This document shows, piece by piece, positions 28,106 through 37,298 of a stretch of DNA of 64,000 bases. Both the position numbers and the translations under genes were made by a program. Position 1 is the stretch's first letter, and the number at the start of each line of letters is the position of its first letter. A model generated the notes under the pieces. The model was not told where the DNA came from and searched no databases. It saw only the letters and a program-made list of their open reading frames with translations. Where the stretch lies: NCBI RefSeq assembly GCF_016756315.1, contig NZ_AP024235.1:186001-250000 (forward strand). The letters run 5' to 3'. The stretch is from Alteromonas sp. KC3 (lineage in GTDB: Bacteria; Pseudomonadota; Gammaproteobacteria; Enterobacterales; Alteromonadaceae).

Positions 28106-29020
28106 ATGTTTACCGGTTTATCTGCATTTCCAATTACACCTTTCACTAATGAAGAAATTGACTATAAGGCATTTGAACGCCTAATAGATAATTTAGTGGC
28201 TGCCCACGTCGACTCTATTTGCGCGATGGGTTCAACAGGGTTGTATCCGTATTTGTCTAAAGCCCAGCTAGAGCAGGTTGCCAAAACGGCCGTTGCTAGC
28301 GCAAAAGGTACGCCCGTAATGGCAGGAATAGGGGCGCTGCGCACCCGTGATGTTCTTGAAAATCTTGAGGCCGTGCAACATGGTGGTGTTGACGCTGTTC
28401 TGCTGGCCCCCGTGTCATATCAACCACTCAATGAAGAAGAAGTGTTTGGGTTGTATCAGAGTGTGAGCCAAGCAACGTCGGTGCCTATATGTGTATATGA
28501 AAATCCCCGAGTGACCAATTTTACGTTTAGCGATAGCTTGTACCAGCGAATAACGCAACTTCCTCATATAGGGGCGATTAAGATACCCGGTATGCCATTT
28601 TCTCCTGAAAATGGTCAAGCAAATGGTCAAAAAGGTGCTGAGCGTTTAGCGACACTTAGAGCCCTAGTGCCACAGCACGTTGCTATCGGCGTAAGTGGTG
28701 ATAGCTTTGGCGCTGCGGGCATGGCACAAGGCTGTGACTTATGGCTTTCCGTTTTAGGTGGTATTTTCCCGAAAACCGTGCAGCACATAATTGCGCTAGC
28801 TCAATCCGACAATGCGAATGAAGCTACAGCATATTCTGCATCGCTCAATCGCCTATGGGCGCTATTTGCCCGTAATGGGGGAGGGCTGCGTGTCGTCGCA
28901 GCAGCAGCGGCTATTTTAGGTTTTAGCGAACGCGTGAATCTACCAGCGCCGTTTTTGCCAATAGATGATGAAGACTTTCTAGCGCTTGAAGGCTTAATTG
29001 AAACACTGGCGCTTGCATGA
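28106..29020 (+). CDS. DHDPS/NAL-family aldolase
   Basis: The 304-aa TIM-barrel protein is of the dihydrodipicolinate synthase/N-acetylneuraminate lyase family. The Schiff-base Lys is in HIGAIKIPG. The Tyr of the proton relay is in VYENPR, where classical DapA has YNVP, so Glu replaces the usual Asn. The GSTGLYPYLS segment corresponds to the GTTGE loop of DapA but lacks its Glu. These differences argue against true DapA and for another pyruvate-dependent aldol or hydrolase reaction. It overlaps the MFS gene by 4 bases (ATGA) and is divergent from the MocR gene, suggesting catabolism or import of the regulator's ligand. Confidence 0.85.
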   Translation: MFTGLSAFPITPFTNEEIDYKAFERLIDNLVAAHVDSICAMGSTGLYPYLSKAQLEQVAKTAVASAKGTPVMAGIGALRTRDVLENLEAVQHGGVDAVLLAPVSYQPLNEEEVFGLYQSVSQATSVPICVYENPRVTNFTFSDSLYQRITQLPHIGAIKIPGMPFSPENGQANGQKGAERLATLRALVPQHVAIGVSGDSFGAAGMAQGCDLWLSVLGGIFPKTVQHIIALAQSDNANEATAYSASLNRLWALFARNGGGLRVVAAAAAILGFSERVNLPAPFLPIDDEDFLALEGLIETLALA

Positions 29021-30231
29021 GTACCCGTCAAACTAACTTGCTACGATATCTATTAGCAGCTATTCCTGCGCGTGTTGTGACTGGAGGGGCTGCGGTTGCA
29101 ACCATACTGCTAGCCCGCTCAGCAGAAATGGATGGCAAAACGGCAGGGCTATTGGTGGCATGCTTAACTGCACCGCATGTTTTAGGTCCTTTATATGGAA
29201 GATGGTTGGACAGCGCGACAGATCCAAGGCGCATTATTGCTGGTGCATGTTGCTTATTTGCCATCAGTTTTCAAGTTGCTGTTTCAGGCTTTGAAGCCAA
29301 TAGTTTAATCCCTACTATCGTCGCGTTACTTATTTGTGGTACCTGTAGTGCTTTCATGATGGGGGGATTAAGTACCCAAGTAGTTAAATTAGTTGGCGAT
29401 GATCTTAGCGAAAAACGCAAAGCACAAAGCTGGGATACCTTTACCTATGGACTGGGACTTACCCTTGGCCCCTTTGTAACAGCGCTATTTACTGAACTTT
29501 ACGCCATACCCGTAAGTGTGCGTATTGTGATGAGCGTGGCGCTTTTTGCAGGCGTGCTTACATTGTTTATTCCGATAAAGCGAAGCCATGATAAAAGTAC
29601 GGCGATTCAGGCTCAAAGTATCGCTTCAGTCATTGCCATGCTACGTCAATCTGGGCCGCTTAAGCGCACGCTTTTAATGACCTCAGGTGCCTCGTTTAGT
29701 CTTGCCGCATTACCTGTGCTTGCTGTTTATCTTAGTGAAAGCTGGATGCAGGGCGCAGAAAATGGGGCCTACTTAGTAACAGCGTATGGTGTGGGTTGTT
29801 TATGCGGCGCACTCATCCTGATGTTACGGCCATTGCGTAGCGAAGCGTTACTGCTGTTGCGTAATGTAGGAGCCGTATTGCTTGTTGCTTTAATGCTTAC
29901 TGCGCTTTGTGTGTCGTTTACCGCTGGGCTTATCGCCTATTGGTGGTGTGGTGTCGTTAATGCCATCTTCTTTGCGGTAACATTGGCCGCACGTAGTGAC
30001 TATGCGCCAAAGCAGGGGGCCGCGCAAATATACATGTGGGTGGCGGCAGCAAAAATCAGCTTCGCATCACTAGGTGCATTTACTGCTGGGTTGTTAGTCG
30101 ATATTGCGCTTAAACTACCGTTAATCACTTCAATGGGTACTCTTGCGCTGTCTTTGCTACTTTGCTTCGCACTGCCTCGCCAGAATTTAAGCATTTGCAA
30201 ACCAGAGGGTGTGCATTCATCAGAGAACTAG
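29017..30231 (+). CDS. MFS transporter
   Basis: The 404-aa product has about twelve hydrophobic segments. The loop between helices 2 and 3 reads GPLYGRWLDSATDPRR, a variant of the MFS motif A (G-x3-D-R-x-G-R-R). There is no signal peptide. Its ATG overlaps the aldolase stop, so it is translated with it. The substrate is probably the compound handled by the aldolase; direction of transport cannot be told. Confidence 0.82.
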   Translation: MSTRQTNLLRYLLAAIPARVVTGGAAVATILLARSAEMDGKTAGLLVACLTAPHVLGPLYGRWLDSATDPRRIIAGACCLFAISFQVAVSGFEANSLIPTIVALLICGTCSAFMMGGLSTQVVKLVGDDLSEKRKAQSWDTFTYGLGLTLGPFVTALFTELYAIPVSVRIVMSVALFAGVLTLFIPIKRSHDKSTAIQAQSIASVIAMLRQSGPLKRTLLMTSGASFSLAALPVLAVYLSESWMQGAENGAYLVTAYGVGCLCGALILMLRPLRSEALLLLRNVGAVLLVALMLTALCVSFTAGLIAYWWCGVVNAIFFAVTLAARSDYAPKQGAAQIYMWVAAAKISFASLGAFTAGLLVDIALKLPLITSMGTLALSLLLCFALPRQNLSICKPEGVHSSEN

Positions 30232-30285
30232 ACGGCGCAGATATACTCTTCATACACCGTCATCTACGTTTAAGTTACGGCGTCA

Positions 30286-30984
30286 TTAACTCGGCGTATA
30301 AATGCGCTCCGCACGATTAAATAAAAGCCAAGACGTAATAATATACTTATCGTTGCTCTTAGGTATTTGACCGCGGTGTGTGTGTGTAAAGTACGCAGGT
30401 GCTATCACCATACGTCCGGCTTTAGGTTTTACTGCTCGGTTCTGATAATAAAACTCGGTTTCACCGCCATCTTCCACATCATTGAGATAGTACATAAATA
30501 GCAAAACACGATGTAGTGCATCATTGTGCTGCAATTGTGGATATACCTCAGAATGCCAGTAAGGATAGCCGCCGCTACCTGCTGTATAGCGCTGCGCGTT
30601 GATGTCGCCCACGCGATATAGATAATTGACCAAGTTGGCTAAATTAGGTTTGCCAACCTCTTCAAAATTGTCACCGGTAACTTTTACTGGCTCGCCAGTT
30701 TTAGGGTGGCGCACTGTTAATCCAATGGGGCCGACCAAAGCATAGAAGTACTTTTCTATGTAGGCTACAAGTTGTTTACTGGTATGCTGCATAACCTGCT
30801 GATAGAGATCTTGAAATTCACTATTGCGGCTAATCGACACGTCCATGCTGCGCTTCTTATCCAAATCTACTCCGCCACCAGTGCGACCCTGCGTCACATT
30901 TGGGCTTTGCTCAAACCTGTCTATAAGCTGAGTGCAAAGTTCAGCGGGTAGGGCGTTATCTATAACTTCTATCAAATCGCTCAT
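30286..30984 (-). CDS. 2OG-Fe(II) dioxygenase, prolyl 4-hydroxylase-like
   Basis: The 232-aa cytoplasmic protein has a C-terminal double-stranded beta-helix of the prolyl-4-hydroxylase type. The iron triad is read as WHSE (His and, unusually, Glu instead of Asp) and the distal His in FTHTHRG. The 2-oxoglutarate-binding basic residue is probably the Lys in SNDKYIITSW. GGETEFYYQNRAVKPKAGRM is the conserved strand before the distal His. It would hydroxylate a protein or small molecule; the substrate is unknown. It lies about 0.6 kb beyond the end of the peptide island, in the same orientation but behind its own promoter space and the thioesterase, so I do not count it as part of the island. Confidence 0.85.
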   Translation of the reverse strand: MSDLIEVIDNALPAELCTQLIDRFEQSPNVTQGRTGGGVDLDKKRSMDVSISRNSEFQDLYQQVMQHTSKQLVAYIEKYFYALVGPIGLTVRHPKTGEPVKVTGDNFEEVGKPNLANLVNYLYRVGDINAQRYTAGSGGYPYWHSEVYPQLQHNDALHRVLLFMYYLNDVEDGGETEFYYQNRAVKPKAGRMVIAPAYFTHTHRGQIPKSNDKYIITSWLLFNRAERIYTPS

Positions 30985-31018
30985 GTTGCCTAAGGCCTAT
31001 TATTCTTAATATCGTTTA

Positions 31019-31435
31019 CTACTTTGAAATGTCTTTAAAGTGGCTTTGAAGCGTAGACTTTATTTCATCTGGGATGGGCGCAGAACGCTGTGTTTTATAA
31101 TCAAAATGCACCATGGTAGTGACACCCGTCGAACACAGTTTGTCGTCTTGCCAAAGCTCTTGAAAAACGTCGAACGCACTGTTTCCCAGTCTGCTAATGA
31201 ATGTTTTCACTGTTACCGGTTTGCCATAGAAAATCTGGGCAAGAAAGTCGACCTTGTAACTGGCTAAAATAAGAGGCCAATTCTTAAGATCAAGTTCTGG
31301 TGTAAACATTCGAAAAATTGGTTCTCTGGCTGCTTCAAACCAAGCAACAAGTGCTGTGTTGCTGACGTGTTGTAACGCATCGGTTTCGCAAAAACGCACA
31401 TCAAACGATGTGACTAACGGTGCTGTTGTTGTCAT
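31019..31435 (-). CDS. 4HBT/YbgC-like acyl-CoA thioesterase
   Basis: The 138-aa single hotdog domain starts SFDVRFCETDALQHVSNTAL, with the acidic residue of the 4-hydroxybenzoyl-CoA thioesterase motif (D-x-x-x-H-V). An AWFEAARE helix and a central ILASYKVDFLAQIFYGKPV strand fit the family. The likely role is hydrolysis of short or medium acyl-CoA. It precedes the dioxygenase with 34 bases between, probably as one transcript. Confidence 0.85.
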   Translation of the reverse strand: MTTTAPLVTSFDVRFCETDALQHVSNTALVAWFEAAREPIFRMFTPELDLKNWPLILASYKVDFLAQIFYGKPVTVKTFISRLGNSAFDVFQELWQDDKLCSTGVTTMVHFDYKTQRSAPIPDEIKSTLQSHFKDISK

Positions 31436-31551
31436 AACTAAGTGTAGGTTTTATGTTTTCTTTAGCGCCCACTTTAGCATTATGTTTTTGTGATTTCAGT
31501 GCTTAATCAATTGGTGTTGGTATTCTTATTGCGCCATAAGTGAAACGTGGT

Positions 31552-31593
31552 GATAGCGAGATAACACGCAAGCGGGTGTTTTATCTCGCTATC
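31552..31593 (-). repeat. long hairpin at the end of the peptide-export island
   Basis: GATAGCGAGATAA is perfectly repeated in inverse (13 bases), and the stem extends through CAC/GTG with a 2-base bulge around an 8-base loop. It lies 8 bases past the stop of the last island gene. No T-run follows on the reverse strand, so it may be a processing or stability hairpin, or a Rho-assisted end. Confidence 0.65.
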
Positions 31594-31601
31594 AATGAAT
31601 G

Positions 31602-32429
31602 CTAGTTAGTGTGAAGTAAGTCCTCTGACTGTTGCCACAAAACTTGCATCTGTTGAGGGTCGAGAAAACGCTTATCGATAGCAACTTTCTTGCTTTTACT
31701 AATAAACTCGCCATTTACATCAGAGCTATCATCACGCAGTGCGATATCGATTATGTCGGTTACGCCTTTTTCAACTGGTTTTAGCGAGAACTTAAGCATA
31801 AAGCGCATAAAGCCTGAAATGGGTTCGTAGATGTTAGTGTCGATGGCCCCTGGGTTTACACTGGTTACCGTAACATTGTCATCTTTGAGTTTCTCTTTAA
31901 GCATTTTGGTGAGCTGAACTTGAGCAAGTTTGGAGCGATTGTACGCCAGTCCCCAATGGTATTTAGGCACCATCTCAAGATCATCCATACTGTAAGCGCG
32001 CATTTTGTAACACTCAGAGGAAACATTGATAACGCGCCCCTGTTTCGACACTCGCAGGTTATCTAACAACATCATAGTAAGTACAAAGTGGCTGAAATAG
32101 TTAACCATCATAGTTTTTTCATGGCCACTGGGTGTCATTTCTTTTGTCATGTGAAAGGCACCTGCGTTATTGACCAGAACATCAATTTGGTCATGCTTTT
32201 TACCGATGGCACGGGCAGCACGCTTTACCGAGTCAATATCTGCCAAGTCGGCTAAGTAGGCGTGTACACATACATTATCTGCAACTGAGCTAAGCTGCGA
32301 TAGTGTTGATTCGAGCTTGTCGGCATCGCGATAAAGTAGAATTAAGTCATGTCCAAGCTTACCCATCTCAATGGCGAGTTGTTGCCCAATGCCACTTGTT
32401 GCGCCGGTAATCAAAACTGTTTTTTTCAT
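31602..32429 (-). CDS. short-chain dehydrogenase/reductase
   Basis: The 275-aa classical SDR has the cofactor loop TGATSGIG, the NNAG motif in VLVNNAGAF, and the catalytic Ser (INVSSE) with YNRSK as the Tyr-x-x-x-Lys pair. An Arg after the first strand (LLYRDADK) favours NADP(H). It looks like the retinol-dehydrogenase/WWOX-type subgroup. The ATG at 32429 has GGAG 8 bases upstream. It starts 22 bases after the FtsX-type permease, so it is the last gene of the island transcript. A redox step on the island's product is possible, but this is inference from position. Confidence 0.88.
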   Translation of the reverse strand: MKKTVLITGATSGIGQQLAIEMGKLGHDLILLYRDADKLESTLSQLSSVADNVCVHAYLADLADIDSVKRAARAIGKKHDQIDVLVNNAGAFHMTKEMTPSGHEKTMMVNYFSHFVLTMMLLDNLRVSKQGRVINVSSECYKMRAYSMDDLEMVPKYHWGLAYNRSKLAQVQLTKMLKEKLKDDNVTVTSVNPGAIDTNIYEPISGFMRFMLKFSLKPVEKGVTDIIDIALRDDSSDVNGEFISKSKKVAIDKRFLDPQQMQVLWQQSEDLLHTN

Positions 32430-32450
32430 CACTTATACTCCATTAAATCT

Positions 32451-33677
32451 TTATTGTGTTAATGCCCGAGAGGGCGATAGGGTACAGGCCTTCGACGCAG
32501 GTATTAGGCTAACTAACACTCCGAGTAAAAAGCAGAATAGAACGACAATACAGCCCGTGGTAATAGGGAACTCGACGGTGTACTTGTCAGGTAAAAACAT
32601 GCTCATCAAAAGCGCTAAAACATAGCCACAAAACATGCCGATGATGCCTCCAGCGGTCGTAAGTACACTGGACTCAAGAATAAAGAGTGAAGAGATAAAC
32701 TTGCGACCGGCACCAAGGGCCATTAGCAGTCCTATCTCATTGGTTCTTTCTGTAATGCTAAGTAAAAAGATGTTGGTCATGCCGACTGAGGCCACTACCA
32801 ACGATAGTGCGACAACGGCAATGAGTGTTACCGAGACTATCTTAATCACACTGTTGAATGTACTGAGCAGTTCATCGGTGGTTTCTACTTTGAAGTCATC
32901 GCGCTTTGCAGCTTCAATGTGATGAAGCTCCCTCAACATGCCCGATATTTGTCTCTTGAGACTGTTGATTTGCGAAACATCTTTCGCATTCATTTGAATG
33001 AGTACATCTTGGTGATCGTCAGCGGGTAAAAACGCTTGGCTAGTTTGGTAAGGCATGATGATGATTTCATCTAAGTCCATCCCAAAAAGACTGCCTTTCT
33101 CTTGCATAACGCCAACAATGACAAACCATTCGTCATTCACTTTTATATATTCGCCTACGGGGTCCGTTAGCGATAAATCATCAACGACGGTTTGCCCAAT
33201 AACCAATGAGCGACGGCGTAACGTATTGTCTGCATCGTTGATGAAACGGCCTTGGGCCACATAACGACTGCGCATTTGCATGTAGCTGTATGTTGTGCCC
33301 AAGGCGCTAGGTTGTAGTGTTCTTCCTGCGTACTGAACGCGAGCACCTGGTACCTGAATGATCGGTGTTATATTTTGTGTCTTGTCAGCGACGTTACGTT
33401 TTATGTATTCGTACTCACTGTGGCTGATGTGGGCTTTTTTACCTTTTAGTTGCTCGGTTAATGGCAAATAGGACGACACGGTTAACGTGTTGGAGCCCAG
33501 GTTTTCAAATTGCCAAACGAGAGATTTTGATAAGGTTGAAGAAAAGGTGAGACCCAAAATGAGCGCCATTACCCCAATAGCAACGCTCACGATGATAAGG
33601 CTGCTTTTTAACGCATTTACGCGCAGACTTTCAAACACGTGAGTCATCACATCAATAGAAAAATTAATGTTTTTCAT
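32451..33677 (-). CDS. MacB/FtsX-type ABC permease
   Basis: The 408-aa permease has four membrane segments. One lies near residue 25 (LIIVSVAIGVMALILGLTF), then a periplasmic MacB-type domain of about 230 residues, then three C-terminal helices with the FtsX motif MTNIFLLSITERTNEIGLLM and ALGAGRKFI. Unlike MacB it carries no ATPase domain; that is the upstream gene, which it overlaps by 14 bases. With the MacA-like adaptor it should form a mechanotransmission-type exporter. Such systems move peptides, lipoproteins or siderophores through the periplasm towards TolC. Confidence 0.9.
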   Translation of the reverse strand: MKNINFSIDVMTHVFESLRVNALKSSLIIVSVAIGVMALILGLTFSSTLSKSLVWQFENLGSNTLTVSSYLPLTEQLKGKKAHISHSEYEYIKRNVADKTQNITPIIQVPGARVQYAGRTLQPSALGTTYSYMQMRSRYVAQGRFINDADNTLRRRSLVIGQTVVDDLSLTDPVGEYIKVNDEWFVIVGVMQEKGSLFGMDLDEIIIMPYQTSQAFLPADDHQDVLIQMNAKDVSQINSLKRQISGMLRELHHIEAAKRDDFKVETTDELLSTFNSVIKIVSVTLIAVVALSLVVASVGMTNIFLLSITERTNEIGLLMALGAGRKFISSLFILESSVLTTAGGIIGMFCGYVLALLMSMFLPDKYTVEFPITTGCIVVLFCFLLGVLVSLIPASKACTLSPSRALTQ

Positions 33678-34344
33678 ACACTTTCCTCACTAATTTACCT
33701 TGCGATAGTTCAAAGGCTTTATGAGCTTTTTGTGCAACGGCAGGATCGTGTGTCACCATAATGATGGTATGTCCGTCATTGTTCAGTTGCTGAAACAATT
33801 CGAGAATGCTGTCGGCTGTTTCTCTGTCTAGTGCGCCGGTGGGTTCGTCGGCCAAAATAAGGCCTGGCTTGCCAACAAGGGCTCTTGCGATAGCAACCCG
33901 TTGGCACTGGCCGCCAGAAAGCTGGCGAGGGTAACAATCCGCCTTATCAGCAATATTGAGCCGTTCTAACATGGCAAGCGCCCGTGCTTTGCGCTCGCTT
34001 TCGCTGATTTTTCTTAACAGCAACGGCAACTCAACATTTTTTCTGATGGTGAGGTGCTTGATAAGGTGAAAGCTCTGAAAGACAAAGCCGATGTTACACA
34101 TTCTAAAGTCGGTAAGTTGATTGCTATCAAGCGCACTAACTTCCATGTCGCCGAATTGATATGAACCTGAGTCGAATTTGTCGAAGCCGCCAAGGATATT
34201 CAGCAAGGTAGATTTACCTTCACCAGAACGCCCTAGTAGGCTTACAAATTCAGACTTTTCTACTCGTAATGACAGTTGGCGTAGCACGTCCACTTTGCCA
34301 TTGTCGCCACTGAACGACTTTTCAATGCTGTGTAACTCAATCAT
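33664..34344 (-). CDS. ABC transporter ATPase, MacB/LolD-like
   Basis: The 226-aa ATPase has Walker [19 protein letters not shown], the Q-loop in VFQSFHL, the ABC signature [15 protein letters not shown], Walker [13 protein letters not shown] and the switch His in MVTHDP. It is closest in type to the LolD/MacB/FtsE branch that partners FtsX-like permeases. The ATG at 34344 (AAGGA 7 bases upstream) overlaps the stop of the adaptor gene by one base; a GTG one codon earlier is also possible. Its partner is the overlapping permease gene. Confidence 0.93.
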   Translation of the reverse strand: MIELHSIEKSFSGDNGKVDVLRQLSLRVEKSEFVSLLGRSGEGKSTLLNILGGFDKFDSGSYQFGDMEVSALDSNQLTDFRMCNIGFVFQSFHLIKHLTIRKNVELPLLLRKISESERKARALAMLERLNIADKADCYPRQLSGGQCQRVAIARALVGKPGLILADEPTGALDRETADSILELFQQLNNDGHTIIMVTHDPAVAQKAHKAFELSQGKLVRKVYEKH

Positions 34345-35486
34345 CACAAGATCCTTACCGACTCGCCGTCAGTGAGATTGAGCAGTACGTCCATTGGCCC
34401 CACTACTACTTTGTCACTCTCACTCAGCCCCGACACAATGCGCTGTAATTGAAAGTCAGACTCACCTGCTTGAATTAACTGGCGACGTACTGCGTTGCCG
34501 TTGAGCACATACACAAATTTTGCATCGTTTTGCTCAACAACCGCTTTCATGGGAACAAGCGTGCCTTCCTTACTTGTCGCTAGCTTAATTTTTACTAAGC
34601 AGCTCATGTTTTGACGGAAATTCAGACCGGTCAGCGCATTTTGATTAAGCTCCACGCGCACTTTATTGCGTATCCCTTGAGAGCTCTTATCCACAGTGGG
34701 ATAGATAAAGCTAATCTTTCCTTCAATAGGCGTGTCTGGGTAGGAGGCGAGAAAGACGCTCGCTGATTGTCCTATGTGTACATTAGCGAGCGAACGCTCA
34801 TCAATTTGTACATCAGCAAACACTGACGAGTTATCAGCCATTGATACCAAGAAGTTGAAATCTACATTCATCTGGTTGGGATAAACGTTTTCGCCTTCTA
34901 CCGCGTTTAAGTCGATGATAAGACCGTCCATGGGGGCTTTAATGGTGAGATAGCGTCGCGAACCTTGTACTTCGTCTAGCTGTACTTGCTTGGCTGCTAA
35001 CAGCGAAGATATATGTTTTACTTCCAGATTCGCATTGGTTAATGCTTGCTGGCTTTGTGCGAGCTTTTCTTTACCAATAAGACCTTTGGCCATCAGTGTC
35101 TGATTGATTTGGTGTTGTCTTTCGGTGTCTTGTGCCTTACCTCGCGCGATAGAAAGCTCAATATCTAAGCTGTCATATTGCTTTTTCAGTAGGGCTTCTT
35201 GACTATCTAGCGTGAAGCTATCGAGCTCTAGCAGCGTATCGCCTTTACTCACGCGCTCGCCGACCTCAACAAACACTTGGGTAACCGTAGAAACCACTTT
35301 AGAGTCAAGGTTGAGCTCTCTGTCATAAGACACTTTGCCAGTGGCAACCAAATGCTCATCCAAGTCACCTTTAGTCACTTGCGCAACCTCTACGTACTTC
35401 TGCTTATCAGACTCTGCTGCAAGTTTCAGAAAGGGAGAGCTAATGCCTAACAGCACTAGTCCCCATACAAGTTTTGAGTTTTTCAT
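34344..35486 (-). CDS. MacA-like periplasmic adaptor
   Basis: The 380-aa membrane-fusion protein has an N-terminal anchor (LVWGLVLLGISSPFLKL). The lipoyl half-motifs are VFVEVGERVSKGDTLLELDS and LTIKAPMDGLIIDLNAVEGE. Between them lies a coiled coil of about 80 residues (roughly 95-170). A beta-barrel follows, and a membrane-proximal domain ends in DVLLNLTDGESVRIL. It links the FtsX-type exporter to an outer-membrane TolC channel. No outer-membrane component is encoded here, so the housekeeping TolC is presumably used. It is 2 bases after the Yip1-like gene. Confidence 0.9.
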   Translation of the reverse strand: MKNSKLVWGLVLLGISSPFLKLAAESDKQKYVEVAQVTKGDLDEHLVATGKVSYDRELNLDSKVVSTVTQVFVEVGERVSKGDTLLELDSFTLDSQEALLKKQYDSLDIELSIARGKAQDTERQHQINQTLMAKGLIGKEKLAQSQQALTNANLEVKHISSLLAAKQVQLDEVQGSRRYLTIKAPMDGLIIDLNAVEGENVYPNQMNVDFNFLVSMADNSSVFADVQIDERSLANVHIGQSASVFLASYPDTPIEGKISFIYPTVDKSSQGIRNKVRVELNQNALTGLNFRQNMSCLVKIKLATSKEGTLVPMKAVVEQNDAKFVYVLNGNAVRRQLIQAGESDFQLQRIVSGLSESDKVVVGPMDVLLNLTDGESVRIL

Positions 35487-35488
35487 CG

Positions 35489-36157
35489 TTACACCACCGC
35501 TAGAAATAAGATTGTGCCGACGATTGCAAGATAAGGTGCGCCATATACTGCTACGGCTTTACCCAATGGGTAATGCGTGCGTTTATGCAGTAAGTAAGCA
35601 CACAAACCAACAAACAGCACTGAACTTAGCGATATGCCATTAGCGAGCGAAAACATGGGATGTGTCGGCGCTAAGTTGAAGATCAAGTTGTTAAAGGTAA
35701 GGAAGTCAACCTGATACAAACTCACTTTATTCTCGGGACTGAGTAGCACGTATAGCGCATACATACCGTGTAATAGTGCTGTGCCAAGAGAAGCAAGTGA
35801 GGCAATGTTAAATGACAGCGCAAACGGTACCTCTTTGTCGGCTGGCATCGCAAAACGGCTAAACAAGGTTACGTATGTCGACATTAACAGTGCGGTTAAG
35901 ATTAGGCCTCCAAGTGCACCAAACATGGTTGATGTCTTTAGTAGGCCTGGTGTGATCATCGCTTTTAGCATGTCGCGTTCTTCAGGCGTAATGTCTGCTA
36001 CAGCGGCCTTCGCGTTAAACATAGTTTGTGATAACCAAGTGCCGTCTACCGCGCTGAAATACCAACTCCAGAAGCCAAAGATGATAGCGGCTGCTAAAAC
36101 AAGGGGGAGCCATTTTACCGATTTTTCGGTCGTGTAATTTGCAATAGAAAAGTTCAT
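35489..36157 (-). CDS. Yip1-like membrane protein
   Basis: The 222-aa protein has about five hydrophobic segments and no recognisable catalytic motif. Layout and sequence feel (an N-terminal helix, a long linker, then four closely spaced helices) fit the Yip1/DUF1282 family of bacterial membrane proteins. It sits between the ABC-2 permease (13 bases) and the MacA-like gene (2 bases), with a strong GGAGG before the ATG. A role as accessory subunit or self-protection factor of the exporter is possible but not shown. Confidence 0.6.
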   Translation of the reverse strand: MNFSIANYTTEKSVKWLPLVLAAAIIFGFWSWYFSAVDGTWLSQTMFNAKAAVADITPEERDMLKAMITPGLLKTSTMFGALGGLILTALLMSTYVTLFSRFAMPADKEVPFALSFNIASLASLGTALLHGMYALYVLLSPENKVSLYQVDFLTFNNLIFNLAPTHPMFSLANGISLSSVLFVGLCAYLLHKRTHYPLGKAVAVYGAPYLAIVGTILFLAVV

Positions 36158-36170
36158 AACCGCCTCCTGA

Positions 36171-37298
36171 CTAAACGATTTCTTTAAGGATAAGTTTCTT
36201 GATATCGAACAAGGTGTTCATACAAATAGCGATGTTCACTAACGTGGCTACCAGTAGGTGCGCATAGTCGACTTCTAAGGCGAGTGCCATATTGACGCCG
36301 CTAAACACATTTAAAACAGGGATAAATGCTGTAAAGAAAAACATGTCATCGCCAAGGTGAATTTTTGAAAGCGCCATTAGTGCCATCATTAGCAAGACAC
36401 CAAGTAACTTAGCTTCTTTCATGTTTTTGGCGATGCAACCCAGTAGATTGGTTAATGCCGAAATGAGAAAAATACTTGGAATGAGGTAACAAAATACGAC
36501 GATGATATCGGTAGTATTGAGCATATCGAGGTATTGGAAGAAAGCTGACATCTTGTCGATATCGCTTGCACTTGTGCTCGCTGCGCTGCCGTAAACGGTA
36601 TCAACAGCAACACTTGATAGTAAGATCCCCACTATACCTAGCGCTGCGGTCAATGCTGCACAGAAAGAAGTGAACACTAACTTACCTGCAAATATTGACT
36701 GGATTTTATCCTTAAACTCGCTGTACAAACGAAATGAACCGCGCTCTTTTTCGCCTACAGTGATGTCCATACCGAAATTCAGTGCACCAACAAAGCTAAA
36801 CACGATAATGAGCATGACAATAATATTGGCTAGGCTAGTACCAATGATATTGACAACACTGGTGTCGCTTTGCAGATCTTCAATTTGCAATGGCGGCGTA
36901 GGCGCGTAAGTGCTGCGTAGATAGAACTGCTCCATTTTTTGCTGCAATGGTTCAGCGGTTAACGCTGCATTGGCAAGTAATAACGTGCCTGAACTCATAT
37001 CTAGCATCGCGTCTAGATGACCATCGCGTAGGTTGTCTTGAATGGTCGTTCTGGCCTCTGGTCCGAAGCATTGCACTTGCCCTGCAATATCATTGGGAAG
37101 TTCGCTGCAATCGTTGTGAAGTACAGCAATAGCGCTGGGTTTGTTTTCAACCCCCATACTTGTGCTGTAGGTAATCAGTGTCACCGCTGGTACAAACAAA
37201 AGGGGTATAAGGAACACAATGATAAGTGTGCGTGTGTCTTGCAAAAATTCGCGAAACTCTTTCGCGTATACTGAACGTACAATGGCAGAGTTAAACAT
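36171..37298 (-). CDS. ABC-2 type permease (NatB-like)
   Basis: The 375-aa protein has one N-terminal helix (TLIIVFLIPLLFVPAVTLIT), an extracytoplasmic domain of about 130 residues, then five to six C-terminal helices. This is the ABC-2/NatB layout. The motif VGEKERGSFR in the cytoplasmic loop is the usual coupling element (EKE-x-G). Its ATG shares a base with the stop of the ATPase gene, so the two form one transporter. Together they probably extrude the island's peptides or protect the membrane from them. Confidence 0.88.
   Translation of the reverse strand: MFNSAIVRSVYAKEFREFLQDTRTLIIVFLIPLLFVPAVTLITYSTSMGVENKPSAIAVLHNDCSELPNDIAGQVQCFGPEARTTIQDNLRDGHLDAMLDMSSGTLLLANAALTAEPLQQKMEQFYLRSTYAPTPPLQIEDLQSDTSVVNIIGTSLANIIVMLIIVFSFVGALNFGMDITVGEKERGSFRLYSEFKDKIQSIFAGKLVFTSFCAALTAALGIVGILLSSVAVDTVYGSAASTSASDIDKMSAFFQYLDMLNTTDIIVVFCYLIPSIFLISALTNLLGCIAKNMKEAKLLGVLLMMALMALSKIHLGDDMFFFTAFIPVLNVFSGVNMALALEVDYAHLLVATLVNIAICMNTLFDIKKLILKEIV

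Noticed and set aside
28106..29020. Second dapA for lysine synthesis
   Set aside because: Active-site motifs differ from DapA and the MocR/MFS context does not suit lysine synthesis.
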